DNA from: Alphaproteobacteria bacterium
Lineage (GTDB): Bacteria > Pseudomonadota > Alphaproteobacteria > Caulobacterales > Aquidulcibacteraceae
Direction of reading: 5' to 3'
Length of the DNA: 64,000 nucleotides
Assembly: GCA_016124655.1 (NCBI GenBank)
Contig: WGNI01000011.1
Coordinates: 155,203 to 219,202 of the forward strand
Shown here: positions 1 through 8,599 of the stretch, piece by piece
Layout of the letters: every line of letters begins with the position of its first letter
How positions within the stretch are numbered: position 1 is the first letter of the stretch
The notes under the pieces: generated by a model
What the model was told of the DNA's origin: nothing
Databases searched by the model: none
What the model saw: only the letters and a program-made list of their open reading frames with translations
Position numbers and translations under genes: made by a program

Positions 1-14
1 GAGATACCCCTTGA

Positions 15-617
15 TCAGCGCGCCAGGCGTTGCGCGATCTCCGTCACGTGTCGGCCCTGGAACCGCGCGCCATCCAATTCATTCGCGCTGGGCTGACGTG
101 ACCCATCGCTGCCGGCGATCGTGCTTGCGCCATAGGGCGTGCCGCCGCTGATCTCGCCCATGTGGGCATTGCCTTCGAACGTGTAGGGCAGGCCTACGAC
201 GACCATGCCGTGATGCAGGAGCGTGGTGTGAAAGGACAGGATGGTCGATTCCTGGCCGCCATGTTGGCTCGCCGTGGACGTGAACACGCTCCCGACCTTG
301 CCCACCAGCGCGCGAGAATACCAGAGCCCACCGGTCTGATCGAGAAAGTTGCGCATCTGCGCGGACATGTTTCCAAACCGCGTCGGCGTTCCGAAGATGA
401 TCGCGTCGTAATTGCCGAGCTCGCCTGGATCCGCGAGAGGAGCGGCTTGGTCGAGCTTGACGCCGGCCTTCGCCGCAACCTCATCAGGAACCAGTTCCGG
501 CACACGCTTGACCGTCACCTGCGCGCCTGAGACGCTGGCGGCGCCATCGGCGACGGCGCGCGCCATCTGCTCAACATGCCCATAGCTTGAATAATAAAGC
601 ACGAGCACTTTGACCAC
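15..617 (-). CDS. wrbA: NAD(P)H:quinone oxidoreductase, WrbA type
   Basis: Flavodoxin-fold FMN protein of the WrbA family, which reduces quinones by two electrons in the cytoplasm. The N-terminal [13 protein letters not shown] is the FMN phosphate loop; [20 protein letters not shown] and the later SQHGGQE and GGTPYGAS stretches are family hallmarks. I chose the GTG at 617 because AGAGGAG lies six bases before it and it gives the usual length of about 200 residues. An in-frame ATG at 689, directly after the receptor stop codon, would add 24 charged residues ([13 protein letters not shown]...) but has no ribosome binding site. The gene is downstream of the TonB receptor on the same strand and may be co-transcribed with it. 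Function is sure; the start is less so. Confidence 0.9.
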   Translation of the reverse strand: MVKVLVLYYSSYGHVEQMARAVADGAASVSGAQVTVKRVPELVPDEVAAKAGVKLDQAAPLADPGELGNYDAIIFGTPTRFGNMSAQMRNFLDQTGGLWYSRALVGKVGSVFTSTASQHGGQESTILSFHTTLLHHGMVVVGLPYTFEGNAHMGEISGGTPYGASTIAGSDGSRQPSANELDGARFQGRHVTEIAQRLAR

Positions 618-689
618 GTTGGTCTCCTCTTCCGCTTCGGCGCGCTCAGCGCCGGGCTTAGCCTTCTTCTTGCGCCGGAACGGCCACAT

Positions 690-2954
690 CTAGAACCGCC
701 GCGTGAGTTGGATCCCCCAGCGTGCGGGTTGCGCCTTGAACAGGAAGCCGCCCGGCGAATACTCGCTGTTGTATTCCTCGTCGAACAGGTTCTTCGACCA
801 CGCAACCAACGACCAGGCTTCGTTTTGCACGCCAATGCGCGCATCGACCAAGTCCACCGGATCGCGCTCTTTCGGTTCAGCCTCCAGGAAATTGTTGGCG
901 GAGGCCGGATTGCGGAACGGCACCGTGAACACCGTTTCGCCAATGCGGTTATAGTCTACGCGCAGGAAGCCTTCGAGCCCGCTATCGTTCAGCGGCAGCG
1001 TGTACTGGAAGCCCGCATTGAACGTGTAGTCTGACACCAGCGGCGCCTTTGCGCCGACCGCCAGCGGATCGGCGAACTCCGTGATCTCGCTGTCGGTGAT
1101 GCCGAGACCGGCATTGAACATGAGATTGTCGGTGAGCCGCGCGTTCAGCTCCAGGTCGAGACCCTGCAGCTCGATCTCGTCGATATTGCCGAGGTTCTGC
1201 GTGGAGTTCGACGCGATGAAGATGAAGTAATAGCTGCCTTGCGACGTCGTGTGATAGGCGCTGCCGTTGAACAGAACGCGGCCGTCCCACAGCGTGCTCT
1301 TGAAGCCCAGTTCGAACGTGTCCGCGGTTTCCTGGTCGAACAGATCGCCCACGCCGAACAGACCGCTCGCGGCCGCAGCCGTCGAAACGCCGGTCTGATT
1401 GAAGCCGCCGCTGCGGAAGCCGCGGCTGTAGCTGCCGAACAGGTTGAGATCGTCGTTCGCCGCGTAGCGCAAGATCACCTGCGGCTGCCAATCGTCCCAC
1501 GTCTCTTCGCGCACTTGCCCTTGCGTGCCCGCGATGCCGCCGGCCGTCAGATAGAATTGCGGCGTCTCGGTCGTGTTTTCGCGACGGTCGCGGTCGTAGC
1601 GCAGATTCACCGACAGCTCGAGGTCTTCGGTGAGATTGGTCGACGTGGCGACATAGCCTGCCCAGGCGAATTGCTCCTGGGAATCCGCAAGGAATGAAAT
1701 CTGCGCGTGCGGCACGAACCCGCCCGGCGCGAAGCAATAAACCGGGAACGGTTCACGATAGAGCGGAATGACGCCGTCATCGGCGACGTCGCACATGTTT
1801 CCGGTCGAGATGTAGCGGTCCGTGCTGAACAGCTGCGCGCCGGCGATCCAGCGGATGCGGCTGCTTTCCGGCGACGTGAAGCGGAACTCCTGCGTAAAGG
1901 TCTGCACGTCGAGGAATTGGCTTTGATTGAAATCGAACGGCGGCGCCAGGCGTGATTGCCCGAACGGGTCGAACGCGTAGCCGTCGCCGGTCAGGATTTC
2001 CTGCACTGAGTTGAAGCCCGTGATCGAGGTGAACGTGCCCGCATCGAAATCCCAGGTCAGCTTCAGCGCGGCGTCATAGATTTCGCGCTCGTTCTTGCCG
2101 GAATTGTTCAGATTGATCGGCTGATCCGTGAAGTTCGGATCGTTGAAGTTCGGGTTCGGCACGCCGCCCGCGAAAAAGTCCGGAATGACATAATACAGCG
2201 CGCGCGTATCCATGAAGTCGGTCGACAGCCGCAGATCGGCGCTGAAATTGGGCGTCGGTTCATAGAGAAACGACAGCCGCACATTGAACGCCTCGACCGG
2301 ATCGACATCGCGCTCCGCCGAAGCATCCGTCGTATTGGCGTTTTCAAGGTGGCCTTCCGTGTCGAAATAGGACACCGCCGCGCGGAAGCCCAAGCCTTCC
2401 GCGATCGGGCCGCCGATCACGCCTTGCGTCTCCCAGCCTGGACCGGATTCGTAGCCGACCATCACGCGGCCTTCATACGTATCGGTCGGCTTCTTCGTCG
2501 TGATGAGAATGGCGCCGCCGATGGCGTTGCGGCCGTAAAGCGCACCTTGCGGACCCTTCACCACTTCGATCTGCGCGATGTCGGTGAGTTCGGAGTTGAA
2601 TTGCGCCGGTTGCGTCATCGGCACGCCGTCCACCACGATCGCCGCGGAGGGTTCGCTGTTACGCGCCTGGGTGATGCCGCGAATGACGAGGAAGCTGGTG
2701 CCCGCGTTTTGCGCCTCGACGAACGTCACGTTCGGAACCTGCGCGATGAAGTCAGCGGGCCGTTCGATGCCGCGCGCTTCAATCGCAGCGGCGTTGAACA
2801 CCGTCACTTGCCCGGGAACATCTTGCAACGCTTCCGAGCGTTGGCGCGCGGTGACGATGATTTCGTCAGAATCGGCGGACTGCGCGTAAGCGGGCGCCGC
2901 CATCAAGGCCATGGCCGACGCGCCGAAGAGCGCAAAAAACGGCTTCGATTTCAT
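690..2954 (-). CDS. TonB-dependent outer-membrane receptor
   Basis: Outer-membrane active transporter of about 754 residues. A signal peptide ends at APAYA-Q (around residue 24), followed by a TonB box (DEIIVTARQR), a plug domain with VKGPQGALYGRNAIGGAI, and a 22-strand barrel ending in the aromatic-terminated C-terminus WGIQLTRRF. The start at 2954 has GGGAGGGACAGGG just upstream; an earlier in-frame start at 2975 has none. The substrate cannot be read from sequence. The closest context is the catabolic cluster: a tandem-palindrome site identical in layout to one between the CoA-transferase and lyase genes lies about 95 bp upstream. This suggests control by the adjacent IclR protein and uptake of the pathway substrate. 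Confidence 0.93.
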   Translation of the reverse strand: MKSKPFFALFGASAMALMAAPAYAQSADSDEIIVTARQRSEALQDVPGQVTVFNAAAIEARGIERPADFIAQVPNVTFVEAQNAGTSFLVIRGITQARNSEPSAAIVVDGVPMTQPAQFNSELTDIAQIEVVKGPQGALYGRNAIGGAILITTKKPTDTYEGRVMVGYESGPGWETQGVIGGPIAEGLGFRAAVSYFDTEGHLENANTTDASAERDVDPVEAFNVRLSFLYEPTPNFSADLRLSTDFMDTRALYYVIPDFFAGGVPNPNFNDPNFTDQPINLNNSGKNEREIYDAALKLTWDFDAGTFTSITGFNSVQEILTGDGYAFDPFGQSRLAPPFDFNQSQFLDVQTFTQEFRFTSPESSRIRWIAGAQLFSTDRYISTGNMCDVADDGVIPLYREPFPVYCFAPGGFVPHAQISFLADSQEQFAWAGYVATSTNLTEDLELSVNLRYDRDRRENTTETPQFYLTAGGIAGTQGQVREETWDDWQPQVILRYAANDDLNLFGSYSRGFRSGGFNQTGVSTAAAASGLFGVGDLFDQETADTFELGFKSTLWDGRVLFNGSAYHTTSQGSYYFIFIASNSTQNLGNIDEIELQGLDLELNARLTDNLMFNAGLGITDSEITEFADPLAVGAKAPLVSDYTFNAGFQYTLPLNDSGLEGFLRVDYNRIGETVFTVPFRNPASANNFLEAEPKERDPVDLVDARIGVQNEAWSLVAWSKNLFDEEYNSEYSPGGFLFKAQPARWGIQLTRRF

Positions 2955-3049
2955 CCCTGTCCCTCCCGTGGGCAAGCTTCGTGCGCGGTGCGCGCGGTCA
3001 TGACCGAGCGCAAGCGCCCCACACTGCTCCTGAAACGCATGTAGATTAG

Positions 3050-3081
3050 TTCGACATACGAAGTCAAGTTCGATATGCGAA
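3050..3081. promoter_or_regulatory. Probable IclR operator (tandem palindromes)
   Basis: Two 13-bp palindromes, TTCGACATACGAA and TTCGATATGCGAA, are separated by GTCAAG, so repeats start 19 bp apart. The same TTCG-N5-CGAA pair, with the same six-base spacer length, recurs at 5214-5245. The site lies upstream of the TonB receptor and just after the iclR stop codon. The sequence pattern is direct observation; assignment to the adjacent IclR protein is inference. Confidence 0.7.
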
Positions 3082-3084
3082 AAA

Positions 3085-3903
3085 TTAACCGGTCAACGAG
3101 TGAATCAGATACGGGTGCGTTTGCAGCGCCGCCTGGACCTCCCGCGACGCCTGTTGCAGAAGCGGACCGCGCGTGCGGGTCAGCTCTTCGCGCGTCACCC
3201 GCGTCGTGCTGGTCGAGCAATTGATCGCGCAGGTGATCCGCCGCTCCGCATTGAAGACCGGCGCCGCCACCGACACGATCCCGTAATCGAGTTCGTCGAG
3301 CGCGGAGGCCAGTCCCTGATCCCGAACCTCTGACAGCGTCGCGCGTAATTCTTTCGGATTGGTGATCGTGCGCGGCGTCCAGGCTTTGAGATCGGCCTTC
3401 GCGAAGTACGCTTCCAGCGCCTCCGGCTCCTGAAACGCCAGAAGCACCTTGCCGAGCGAGGTCGCATGCGCGGGAAAACGCGTGCCGACGGTGGCGCTCA
3501 GCCGGATGTGCCGATTGGTGGAAACGTGCGCGACATAGAGCACGTCGGTGCCAGACAAGACCGCCATCGACGCGGAATCGCCGGTCTCATCGCGCAGCTT
3601 CTGCAACGCGGGCAGCGCCACGGCCTCCAAATTCATCGACGACATATACGCCCAGCCAAACCCGAGCACTTCCGGCCGCAACAGGAAGCGCCGCCCGCGC
3701 CGCGCCACATAGCCGAGGTGCACCAGCGTGTTCAGGCAGCGCCGCACGACGGCAGGGCTGAGCTTGGTGACCGCCGCCACCTCGCTCAGCTGCATTTCCG
3801 GATGAGCGGCGTCGAAGGCGCGCAGCACCGTCAGCCCACGTTCGAGCGTGGACAGATATTCAGGATCCTTCTCGGCGGGTTGATGCCGATCTGGGTCGTC
3901 CAT
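3085..3903 (-). CDS. IclR family transcriptional regulator (PcaR/PobR-like)
   Basis: Regulator of about 272 residues. It has an N-terminal winged helix (EYLSTLERGLTVLRAFDAAH, then LSEVAAVTKLSPAVVRRCLNTL) and a C-terminal IclR effector domain (RFPAHATSLGKVLLAF, then DYGIVSVAAPVFN). The STLERGLTVL opening is typical of the Pca/Pob branch that senses aromatic acids. The start at 3903 (MDDPDRHQ) is preferred because it follows GAGGCGAGG and avoids running into the CoA-transferase coding sequence; the frame stays open up to 4032. It sits between the receptor and CoA-transferase genes on the same strand. Tandem TTCG-N5-CGAA sites flank this pair of genes, which supports local regulation. Confidence 0.92.
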   Translation of the reverse strand: MDDPDRHQPAEKDPEYLSTLERGLTVLRAFDAAHPEMQLSEVAAVTKLSPAVVRRCLNTLVHLGYVARRGRRFLLRPEVLGFGWAYMSSMNLEAVALPALQKLRDETGDSASMAVLSGTDVLYVAHVSTNRHIRLSATVGTRFPAHATSLGKVLLAFQEPEALEAYFAKADLKAWTPRTITNPKELRATLSEVRDQGLASALDELDYGIVSVAAPVFNAERRITCAINCSTSTTRVTREELTRTRGPLLQQASREVQAALQTHPYLIHSLTG

Positions 3904-3973
3904 CCTCGCCTCAAGCCGGGACGCTTCCTCAGCCCGCCGCGGTGAGCGCAACGGCGCTGCGGAGCGCCGCGCG

Positions 3974-5122
3974 CTATTCAGCGGCTCTGATTTTGCGGGG
4001 CTCGTCAAGGATTTCGCCATTGTGTTCGCCAAGGGTCGGCGGCGCGGCTACCTCGAGCGCGCGTTCGCCGTCGAAGGAAATCGGGGAGCGGATCGTGCGG
4101 AAGCGGCCCATTTCCGGGTGGCGCGTCTCCACCGACAAGTGCAGGTGTCGCGCCTGCGGGGAGTCCAGCACATCGCCCGGCGCCGCCACCTGAGCATGCG
4201 GCACTTCATGCTCTGTCAGCCGCTGCCGCCAGACATCCAACGGCGCAGCCGCAAACAGCGGCGCCAGGTGATCGCGCACCGCCTCATAATTGGCGATGCG
4301 CGCCTCACGGGATGAAAACTCGGGGCGCTTCAGCATGTCCGCCTCGCCGACCGCGTGCGCCAGATTCTCCCAGAACTTAGGCGGCGAAGACATGTGCAAC
4401 GCGATCGAGCGCCCGTCCTGGCACGCGAACACATAGGATTGCGACACGCGCGGCCGGCTGAACGGCCCCATCTCGTCATCCGCCGAAAGGAAATGCGTGA
4501 AATCGTCGAGATTGAAATGGGACATGGCCTCGAACATCGAAGTCTCCACCAAGCGGCCCTTGCCGGTGTGGTGGCGCTCATTGAGCGCGCCGAGAATGCC
4601 GAGAGCTGCGTAGAATCCCGTTATGGCGTCGGCGATCGCGGGTCCGACAACGCGCGGATCGGCGGGATTCAACAGCAGCCGCAGAAATCCGCTCGCGGCC
4701 TGCGCCACCGTATCGAAGGCAGGCCGATCGCGGTCGGGCCCATCCGCGCCAAAGCCGGAAATGGAGCAATAGATCAGGCGCGGATTGAGCGTCTGCAGGC
4801 GCTTGGCGTCGACGCCAAGCTTGTCCGCCACGCCGGGTCGGAAGTTTTGAATGAACACGTCCGCGTCTGCGGCCAGCGCGTCAAGCGCCTTCAGATCCGC
4901 CGGGTCTTTTGTGTTCAGCGTGATCGAGCGCTTGTTGCGGTTGTAGGTCTGGAAATGGGGGCTGTAGAGCCCGCCCTTGAAGGCCCGGAAGGGATCGCCG
5001 GTTTCAGGCTGCTCGACCTTGATCACGTTTGCGCCCATATCCGCCAGAAGCATGCCGGCGCAGGGGCCCGTGATGAACGTTCCCATCTCCAACACGGTGA
5101 TGTCCTTGAGAACGGCGGCCAT
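3974..5122 (-). CDS. CaiB/BaiF (class III) CoA-transferase
   Basis: Class III CoA-transferase of 382 residues, the family that moves CoA between carboxylic acids through an aspartyl-CoA intermediate. LEMGTFITGPCAGMLLADMG, VIKVEQPETGDPFR, NRNKRSITLN and FIQNFRPGVADKLG are family signatures. The start at 5122 has AAGGAG six bases upstream; the open frame to 5308 is non-coding extension. It is divergent from the citryl-CoA-lyase-like gene, with a shared tandem-palindrome site between them. By analogy with succinyl-CoA:citramalate CoA-transferase plus its lyase, the two enzymes may activate and then split a hydroxy-dicarboxylic acid. That role is inference. Confidence 0.93.
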   Translation of the reverse strand: MAAVLKDITVLEMGTFITGPCAGMLLADMGANVIKVEQPETGDPFRAFKGGLYSPHFQTYNRNKRSITLNTKDPADLKALDALAADADVFIQNFRPGVADKLGVDAKRLQTLNPRLIYCSISGFGADGPDRDRPAFDTVAQAASGFLRLLLNPADPRVVGPAIADAITGFYAALGILGALNERHHTGKGRLVETSMFEAMSHFNLDDFTHFLSADDEMGPFSRPRVSQSYVFACQDGRSIALHMSSPPKFWENLAHAVGEADMLKRPEFSSREARIANYEAVRDHLAPLFAAAPLDVWRQRLTEHEVPHAQVAAPGDVLDSPQARHLHLSVETRHPEMGRFRTIRSPISFDGERALEVAAPPTLGEHNGEILDEPRKIRAAE

Positions 5123-5213
5123 ATCCTGCTCCTTAGGGCTCAAGCGCAGCGCGCAGGCCGTCGGAGGCGGCCCAAGGGCCGAATCCGCTTGCCTTGACAA
5201 CCCCCATAAGAAA

Positions 5214-5245
5214 TTCGCATAACGAAGACAACTTCGAAATTCGAA
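5214..5245. promoter_or_regulatory. Probable IclR operator (tandem palindromes), divergent promoter
   Basis: TTCGCATAACGAA and TTCGAAATTCGAA are separated by GACAAC, the same 19-bp repeat phase as at 3050-3081. The site lies between the divergent starts of the CoA-transferase (5122) and the lyase-like gene (5295), so one bound regulator could control both. Binding by the local IclR protein is inferred. Confidence 0.7.
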
Positions 5246-5294
5246 AAACGCAGGCGATCGGGCAGCCGGCCCGCTCCGCCGTTTGGGGAGCGTC

Positions 5295-6083
5295 ATGCGG
5301 ATTGGCAAGCAAGATCAGCCCTTTAGCGCGATTTGCACCTCCGATGCCGAACGCATCGTCGTGCGCGGCCGCGATCTCTGCGCGGATGTCATCGGCAAAA
5401 TGGACTTCACGTCCTACTTTTGGCTCTTGGTCATGGGCAAGGACCCCACGCCCGACCAGAAATTCTTCGCCGACGCCGTGCTGGCCGCGATCGCTGAGCA
5501 CGGATTGGTGCCGAGCGTCGTCGCCGCGCGCATGACCTACGCAGCAGCGCCGGAGGCGTTTCATGGCGCGGTGAGCGCGGGCTTGCTGGGCTGCGGCTCG
5601 GTCGTGCTTGGCAGCGCGGAGGTGTGCGGCCGCTTTTTGGCCGACTGCCTGGCCCAAGCCGAGGAAACCAAAGCACCGGCGGAGACTGTCGCATTGAACG
5701 CGATCGCTGCGCTACGCGCGCAGAAAAAGGCCATCCCCGGGTACGGCCATCCCCAGCACAGCGGCGGCGATCCGCGGGCCAATCTCTTGCTGCGTCTCGC
5801 GGAAGAGCGCGGCGTGGTCGGTCCCCACATCAAGATGCTCTATGCCGTGCGCGATGCGCTGCCGCAGGCGCTCGGACGCGCCTTGCCGATCAACGTCAAT
5901 GGCGCGATCCCCGCCGTCATGCTCGACGTGGGCTTCCCCGTCGCCGCGCTGAAGGGCATCTCCTTGCTGGCGCGCACCGCGAGCCTCATTGCCCATCTCC
6001 AGGAAGAGACCGAACGCCCCATCGGCTTCATCATGTCGGGCACGGCCGCGGCGGCCATCGCCTATGATGGGCCGGAAGGCTAG
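5295..6083 (+). CDS. Citrate synthase superfamily, citryl-CoA lyase-like
   Basis: Short (262-residue) member of the citrate synthase fold, the size of citryl-CoA lyases rather than of full citrate synthases. Two catalytic histidine regions are visible: EAFHGAVSAG (His90) and PGYGHPQHSGGDPRA (His152). The third citrate synthase catalytic residue, an Asp in the NVD motif, appears as Asn (INVNGAIPAV, Asn202). ATG 5295 follows GGGGAG by four bases; a TTG at 5283 is less likely. The gene is divergent from a CaiB/BaiF CoA-transferase across a shared operator-like site and is followed by the MetE-like gene. It probably cleaves, or in reverse forms, an acyl-CoA with a hydroxy acid. The exact substrate is unknown. 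Confidence 0.8.
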   Translation: MRIGKQDQPFSAICTSDAERIVVRGRDLCADVIGKMDFTSYFWLLVMGKDPTPDQKFFADAVLAAIAEHGLVPSVVAARMTYAAAPEAFHGAVSAGLLGCGSVVLGSAEVCGRFLADCLAQAEETKAPAETVALNAIAALRAQKKAIPGYGHPQHSGGDPRANLLLRLAEERGVVGPHIKMLYAVRDALPQALGRALPINVNGAIPAVMLDVGFPVAALKGISLLARTASLIAHLQEETERPIGFIMSGTAAAAIAYDGPEG

Positions 6084-6124
6084 ATTGCGCCGCGCATTCC
6101 CGGAACGCGTCACGGAGGTCGTTC

Positions 6125-7144
6125 ATGCTGTTTCCGACATCGCTGGTCGGCTCGTATCCGCAGCCCGATTGGTTGATCGACCGCGAGAGCCTCTCCAAAC
6201 GATTTCCCCCGCGCGTCCGCGCGCGCGAACTCTGGCGCGTCGCGCCCGATTGGCTCGATCAGGCGCAGGATGATGCAACGCTGCTGGCCATCCGCGATCA
6301 GGAGCGGGCCGGCCTCGACATCATCACCGATGGCGAAATGCGCCGCGAAAGCTATTCCAACCGATTCGCCAATGCGCTCGACGGCGTCGATCTCGACAAT
6401 CCCGGCAGCGCGCTCGATCGCAGCGGCCATCCCAATCCCGTGCCGCGCGTGGTCGGGAAAATCCGCCGTCGTCATCCGGTCGAAACCCGCGACGTCGAAT
6501 TTCTGCGCGCCAGCACGGATCGCAAGATCAAGATCACGGTGCCGGGCCCCTTCACCATGGCGCAGCAGGCGCAGAATGACTTCTACGCCTCCGAACGAGA
6601 AATGGCGCTCGACTATGCCGCCGCTGTCAACGCCGAGATCAAGGACCTCTTCGCCGCCGGCGCGGATTTCGTGCAGATCGACGAGCCCTACATGCAGGCG
6701 CGGCCGGATAAGGCGCGCGAGTACGGCCTTGAGGCCGTCAACGCGGCGTTGGAAGGCGTGAACGAAAACACCGCGCTGCACATCTGCTTCGGCTACGCGG
6801 CGATCATTCACGAACGCCCAGCCGGCTATTCCTTCCTGCCCGAGCTCGCCGGCGCGAGCGTCGCGCAGATTTCCATTGAAACCGCGCAATCCAATCTCGA
6901 CACGACCGTGTTGGAATCCCTGCGCGGCAAGACGATCATCTTAGGCGTGATCGATCTCTCCACCCACGACATCGAAACGCCGGAGATCGTGGCCGCGCGC
7001 ATCGCGCGCGCCTTGCCCCATGTCGACGCAGACAAGGTGATCATCGCCCCGGATTGCGGCATGAAATATCTGCCGCGCCCGGTGGCCTACGGAAAGATGC
7101 AGGCGATGGCGCGCGGCGCAGCGCTTGCCCGCGCGCGCGTCTAG
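6125..7144 (+). CDS. MetE C-terminal-like zinc methyl/alkyl transferase family protein
   Basis: A 339-residue stand-alone protein of the cobalamin-independent methionine synthase (UROD/MetE-like) fold, half the size of real MetE. Zinc ligands are visible as His219-x-Cys221 (LHICFG), Glu252 (SIETAQ) and Cys311 (PDCGMK). VGSYPQP, ITDGEMRRESYSNRF and IDEPYM are other family marks. ATG 6125 follows GGAGG by six bases. The family also contains epoxyalkane:coenzyme M transferases and catabolic homologues, so in this catabolic setting it may transfer an alkyl or methyl group to a thiol other than homocysteine. That is inference. It lies 41 bp after the lyase-like gene and is probably in the same operon. 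Confidence 0.85.
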   Translation: MLFPTSLVGSYPQPDWLIDRESLSKRFPPRVRARELWRVAPDWLDQAQDDATLLAIRDQERAGLDIITDGEMRRESYSNRFANALDGVDLDNPGSALDRSGHPNPVPRVVGKIRRRHPVETRDVEFLRASTDRKIKITVPGPFTMAQQAQNDFYASEREMALDYAAAVNAEIKDLFAAGADFVQIDEPYMQARPDKAREYGLEAVNAALEGVNENTALHICFGYAAIIHERPAGYSFLPELAGASVAQISIETAQSNLDTTVLESLRGKTIILGVIDLSTHDIETPEIVAARIARALPHVDADKVIIAPDCGMKYLPRPVAYGKMQAMARGAALARARV

Positions 7145-7677
7145 ACCAGAGGCTTGAGCGCGGCGAAGTGCGCGTAGGAGGGGTCCGCCTCTCCGCGCGC
7201 GCCGCGCACCAGGATCTCCTTCATCGGCCCGCTCTCCCATTGCGAGGTAGCCGGAGAAGTCGTGCTCCAATCATAGATCGCGTGGCGGTGCGTCATGCGC
7301 CAAACGCCGCCGCGGCGTTCGAACGTGTCGAGATAGCGGCCCGCCGCGATCATCTCCGTTTCGCCGCCGCCATTCGCGCCTGGCAGCGTGTGCTGCGCGC
7401 GAAAATAGCTTTCGCCGCGCGCATGATCGCCCTCGACCGAGATCAGAATATTCTGAACAGCGTGCTGCGTGCGGATCATGCCGTGCAGTGTCGGCATCAC
7501 CCAGGCCGCGAAGTCCTTCGCCGTGCCCTTGAACACGCCGTGATCGTCGGTGGCGTCGTCATGGAAGCAGGACGCCAAGAGCGTTGCGTCGCAGCGATCG
7601 ATCGCGCGCGCGACGCGGTAGACCAGCTCGATGCACGCCTGCTTGGCGAGCAATTCGGCGAGGGCGGCTTCGCTCAT
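7141..7677 (-). CDS. NTF2/SnoaL-like protein
   Basis: A 178-residue alpha+beta-barrel protein of the SnoaL-like NTF2 superfamily. Typical features are the N-terminal helix ending in YRVARAIDRCDATLLASCFHDDATDDHG and the late strand GGVWRMTHRHAIYDW. Members are either small enzymes (isomerases, dehydratases) or beta-type subunits, and the sequence alone does not decide. It resembles a second copy at 12001-12537, also 178 residues, with the same RxIDRC and DDHG positions. Its stop codon overlaps that of the MetE-like gene by four bases in convergent orientation. The upstream neighbour on the same strand is the NmrA-like gene, 10 bp away. Confidence 0.85.
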   Translation of the reverse strand: MSEAALAELLAKQACIELVYRVARAIDRCDATLLASCFHDDATDDHGVFKGTAKDFAAWVMPTLHGMIRTQHAVQNILISVEGDHARGESYFRAQHTLPGANGGGETEMIAAGRYLDTFERRGGVWRMTHRHAIYDWSTTSPATSQWESGPMKEILVRGARGEADPSYAHFAALKPLV

Positions 7678-7687
7678 CGGCTTGAAC

Positions 7688-8596
7688 CTAAATGCGGGAC
7701 CAGTCTTGGCCCATGGCCCAGACCAAAAGCGGCGTCGGCCGCACGGGAAGAACCTTCAGCGCAGGCCGCAGATCGATATCGACCGGGCTTTGCGGCTGCT
7801 CATTGTACCACTGGTAAAATTCCGCCATGCCCTCCCAGATCGAGCCTGGCGTGACCTCTTCTGAACCGGTTACGAGTTTCGCCACGCCGCGCGCGAACTC
7901 CTCAGGCTTCAGCGGCTGAAACCGGATCTTGCGTCCCGCCGCAATCGAAACGCGCTCCGCGGCTTCGTGACCGGTCAGCGCTTCCGGTCCGCCGACCGAG
8001 AAGCGGTGCGCCGTGGCGTGCGGGCTCATCAGCGCAGCGACCATGTAGGCCGCGACGTCTTCAATCGAGATGAAGCTGATCTTGAGATCGTCCGACGCAG
8101 GGTAAGGATAGATGTCGTGATTGACGATCGACGGCTTCACCCACGGCCGGATCATGTTGTCCATGAACACCGCCGAACGGATCACCGCGAACTCGAGCCC
8201 GCTCGCCTCCATCGACGCTTCGATATCGCGCCGTCCGTCATGCGCGGAGAGTCCGACATCGGTAGGCGCAATCACGCAGCTGGTGTTGAACACGATCTTC
8301 TTCACGCCGGCGTCCTTCGCCGCGGCGCAAATGTTTTCGCCCATCATCGCCGCTTCGTCGCGATTGAACGTGAACGGCAGATTCATCGCGATCATGTCGA
8401 CGCCGCGGCTGGCCTCGTACAAGGACCCGCGATCGGAAAAACTCGCCGCCACCGGCGTAACGCTCGGGAACTCCGACTTTGGAAAGTGCGAAGGATCCCG
8501 CGTCGCCGCGCGCAACGTCAGGCCCGCGCCGAGCAGCCCGCGCATCAGCGGCAGGCCCTGATCGCCGGTTGCGCCATACACCAGAACGGTCGGCAT
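7688..8596 (-). CDS. NmrA-like NAD(P)-binding protein
   Basis: A 302-residue atypical short-chain dehydrogenase of the NmrA / NAD(P)H-binding type. It opens with a Rossmann strand and glycine loop (PTVLVYGATGDQGLPL) and has RAATRDP for adenine-ribose phosphate binding. It lacks the YxxxK pair of classical SDRs. Such proteins act as NAD(P)H sensors or as quinone/aromatic reductases. GGGAG lies nine bases before ATG 8596. It ends 10 bp before the SnoaL-like gene and follows the flavoprotein gene by 3 bp, so the three genes form an operon on the minus strand. Confidence 0.88.
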   Translation of the reverse strand: MPTVLVYGATGDQGLPLMRGLLGAGLTLRAATRDPSHFPKSEFPSVTPVAASFSDRGSLYEASRGVDMIAMNLPFTFNRDEAAMMGENICAAAKDAGVKKIVFNTSCVIAPTDVGLSAHDGRRDIEASMEASGLEFAVIRSAVFMDNMIRPWVKPSIVNHDIYPYPASDDLKISFISIEDVAAYMVAALMSPHATAHRFSVGGPEALTGHEAAERVSIAAGRKIRFQPLKPEEFARGVAKLVTGSEEVTPGSIWEGMAEFYQWYNEQPQSPVDIDLRPALKVLPVRPTPLLVWAMGQDWSRI

Positions 8597-8599
8597 GGT

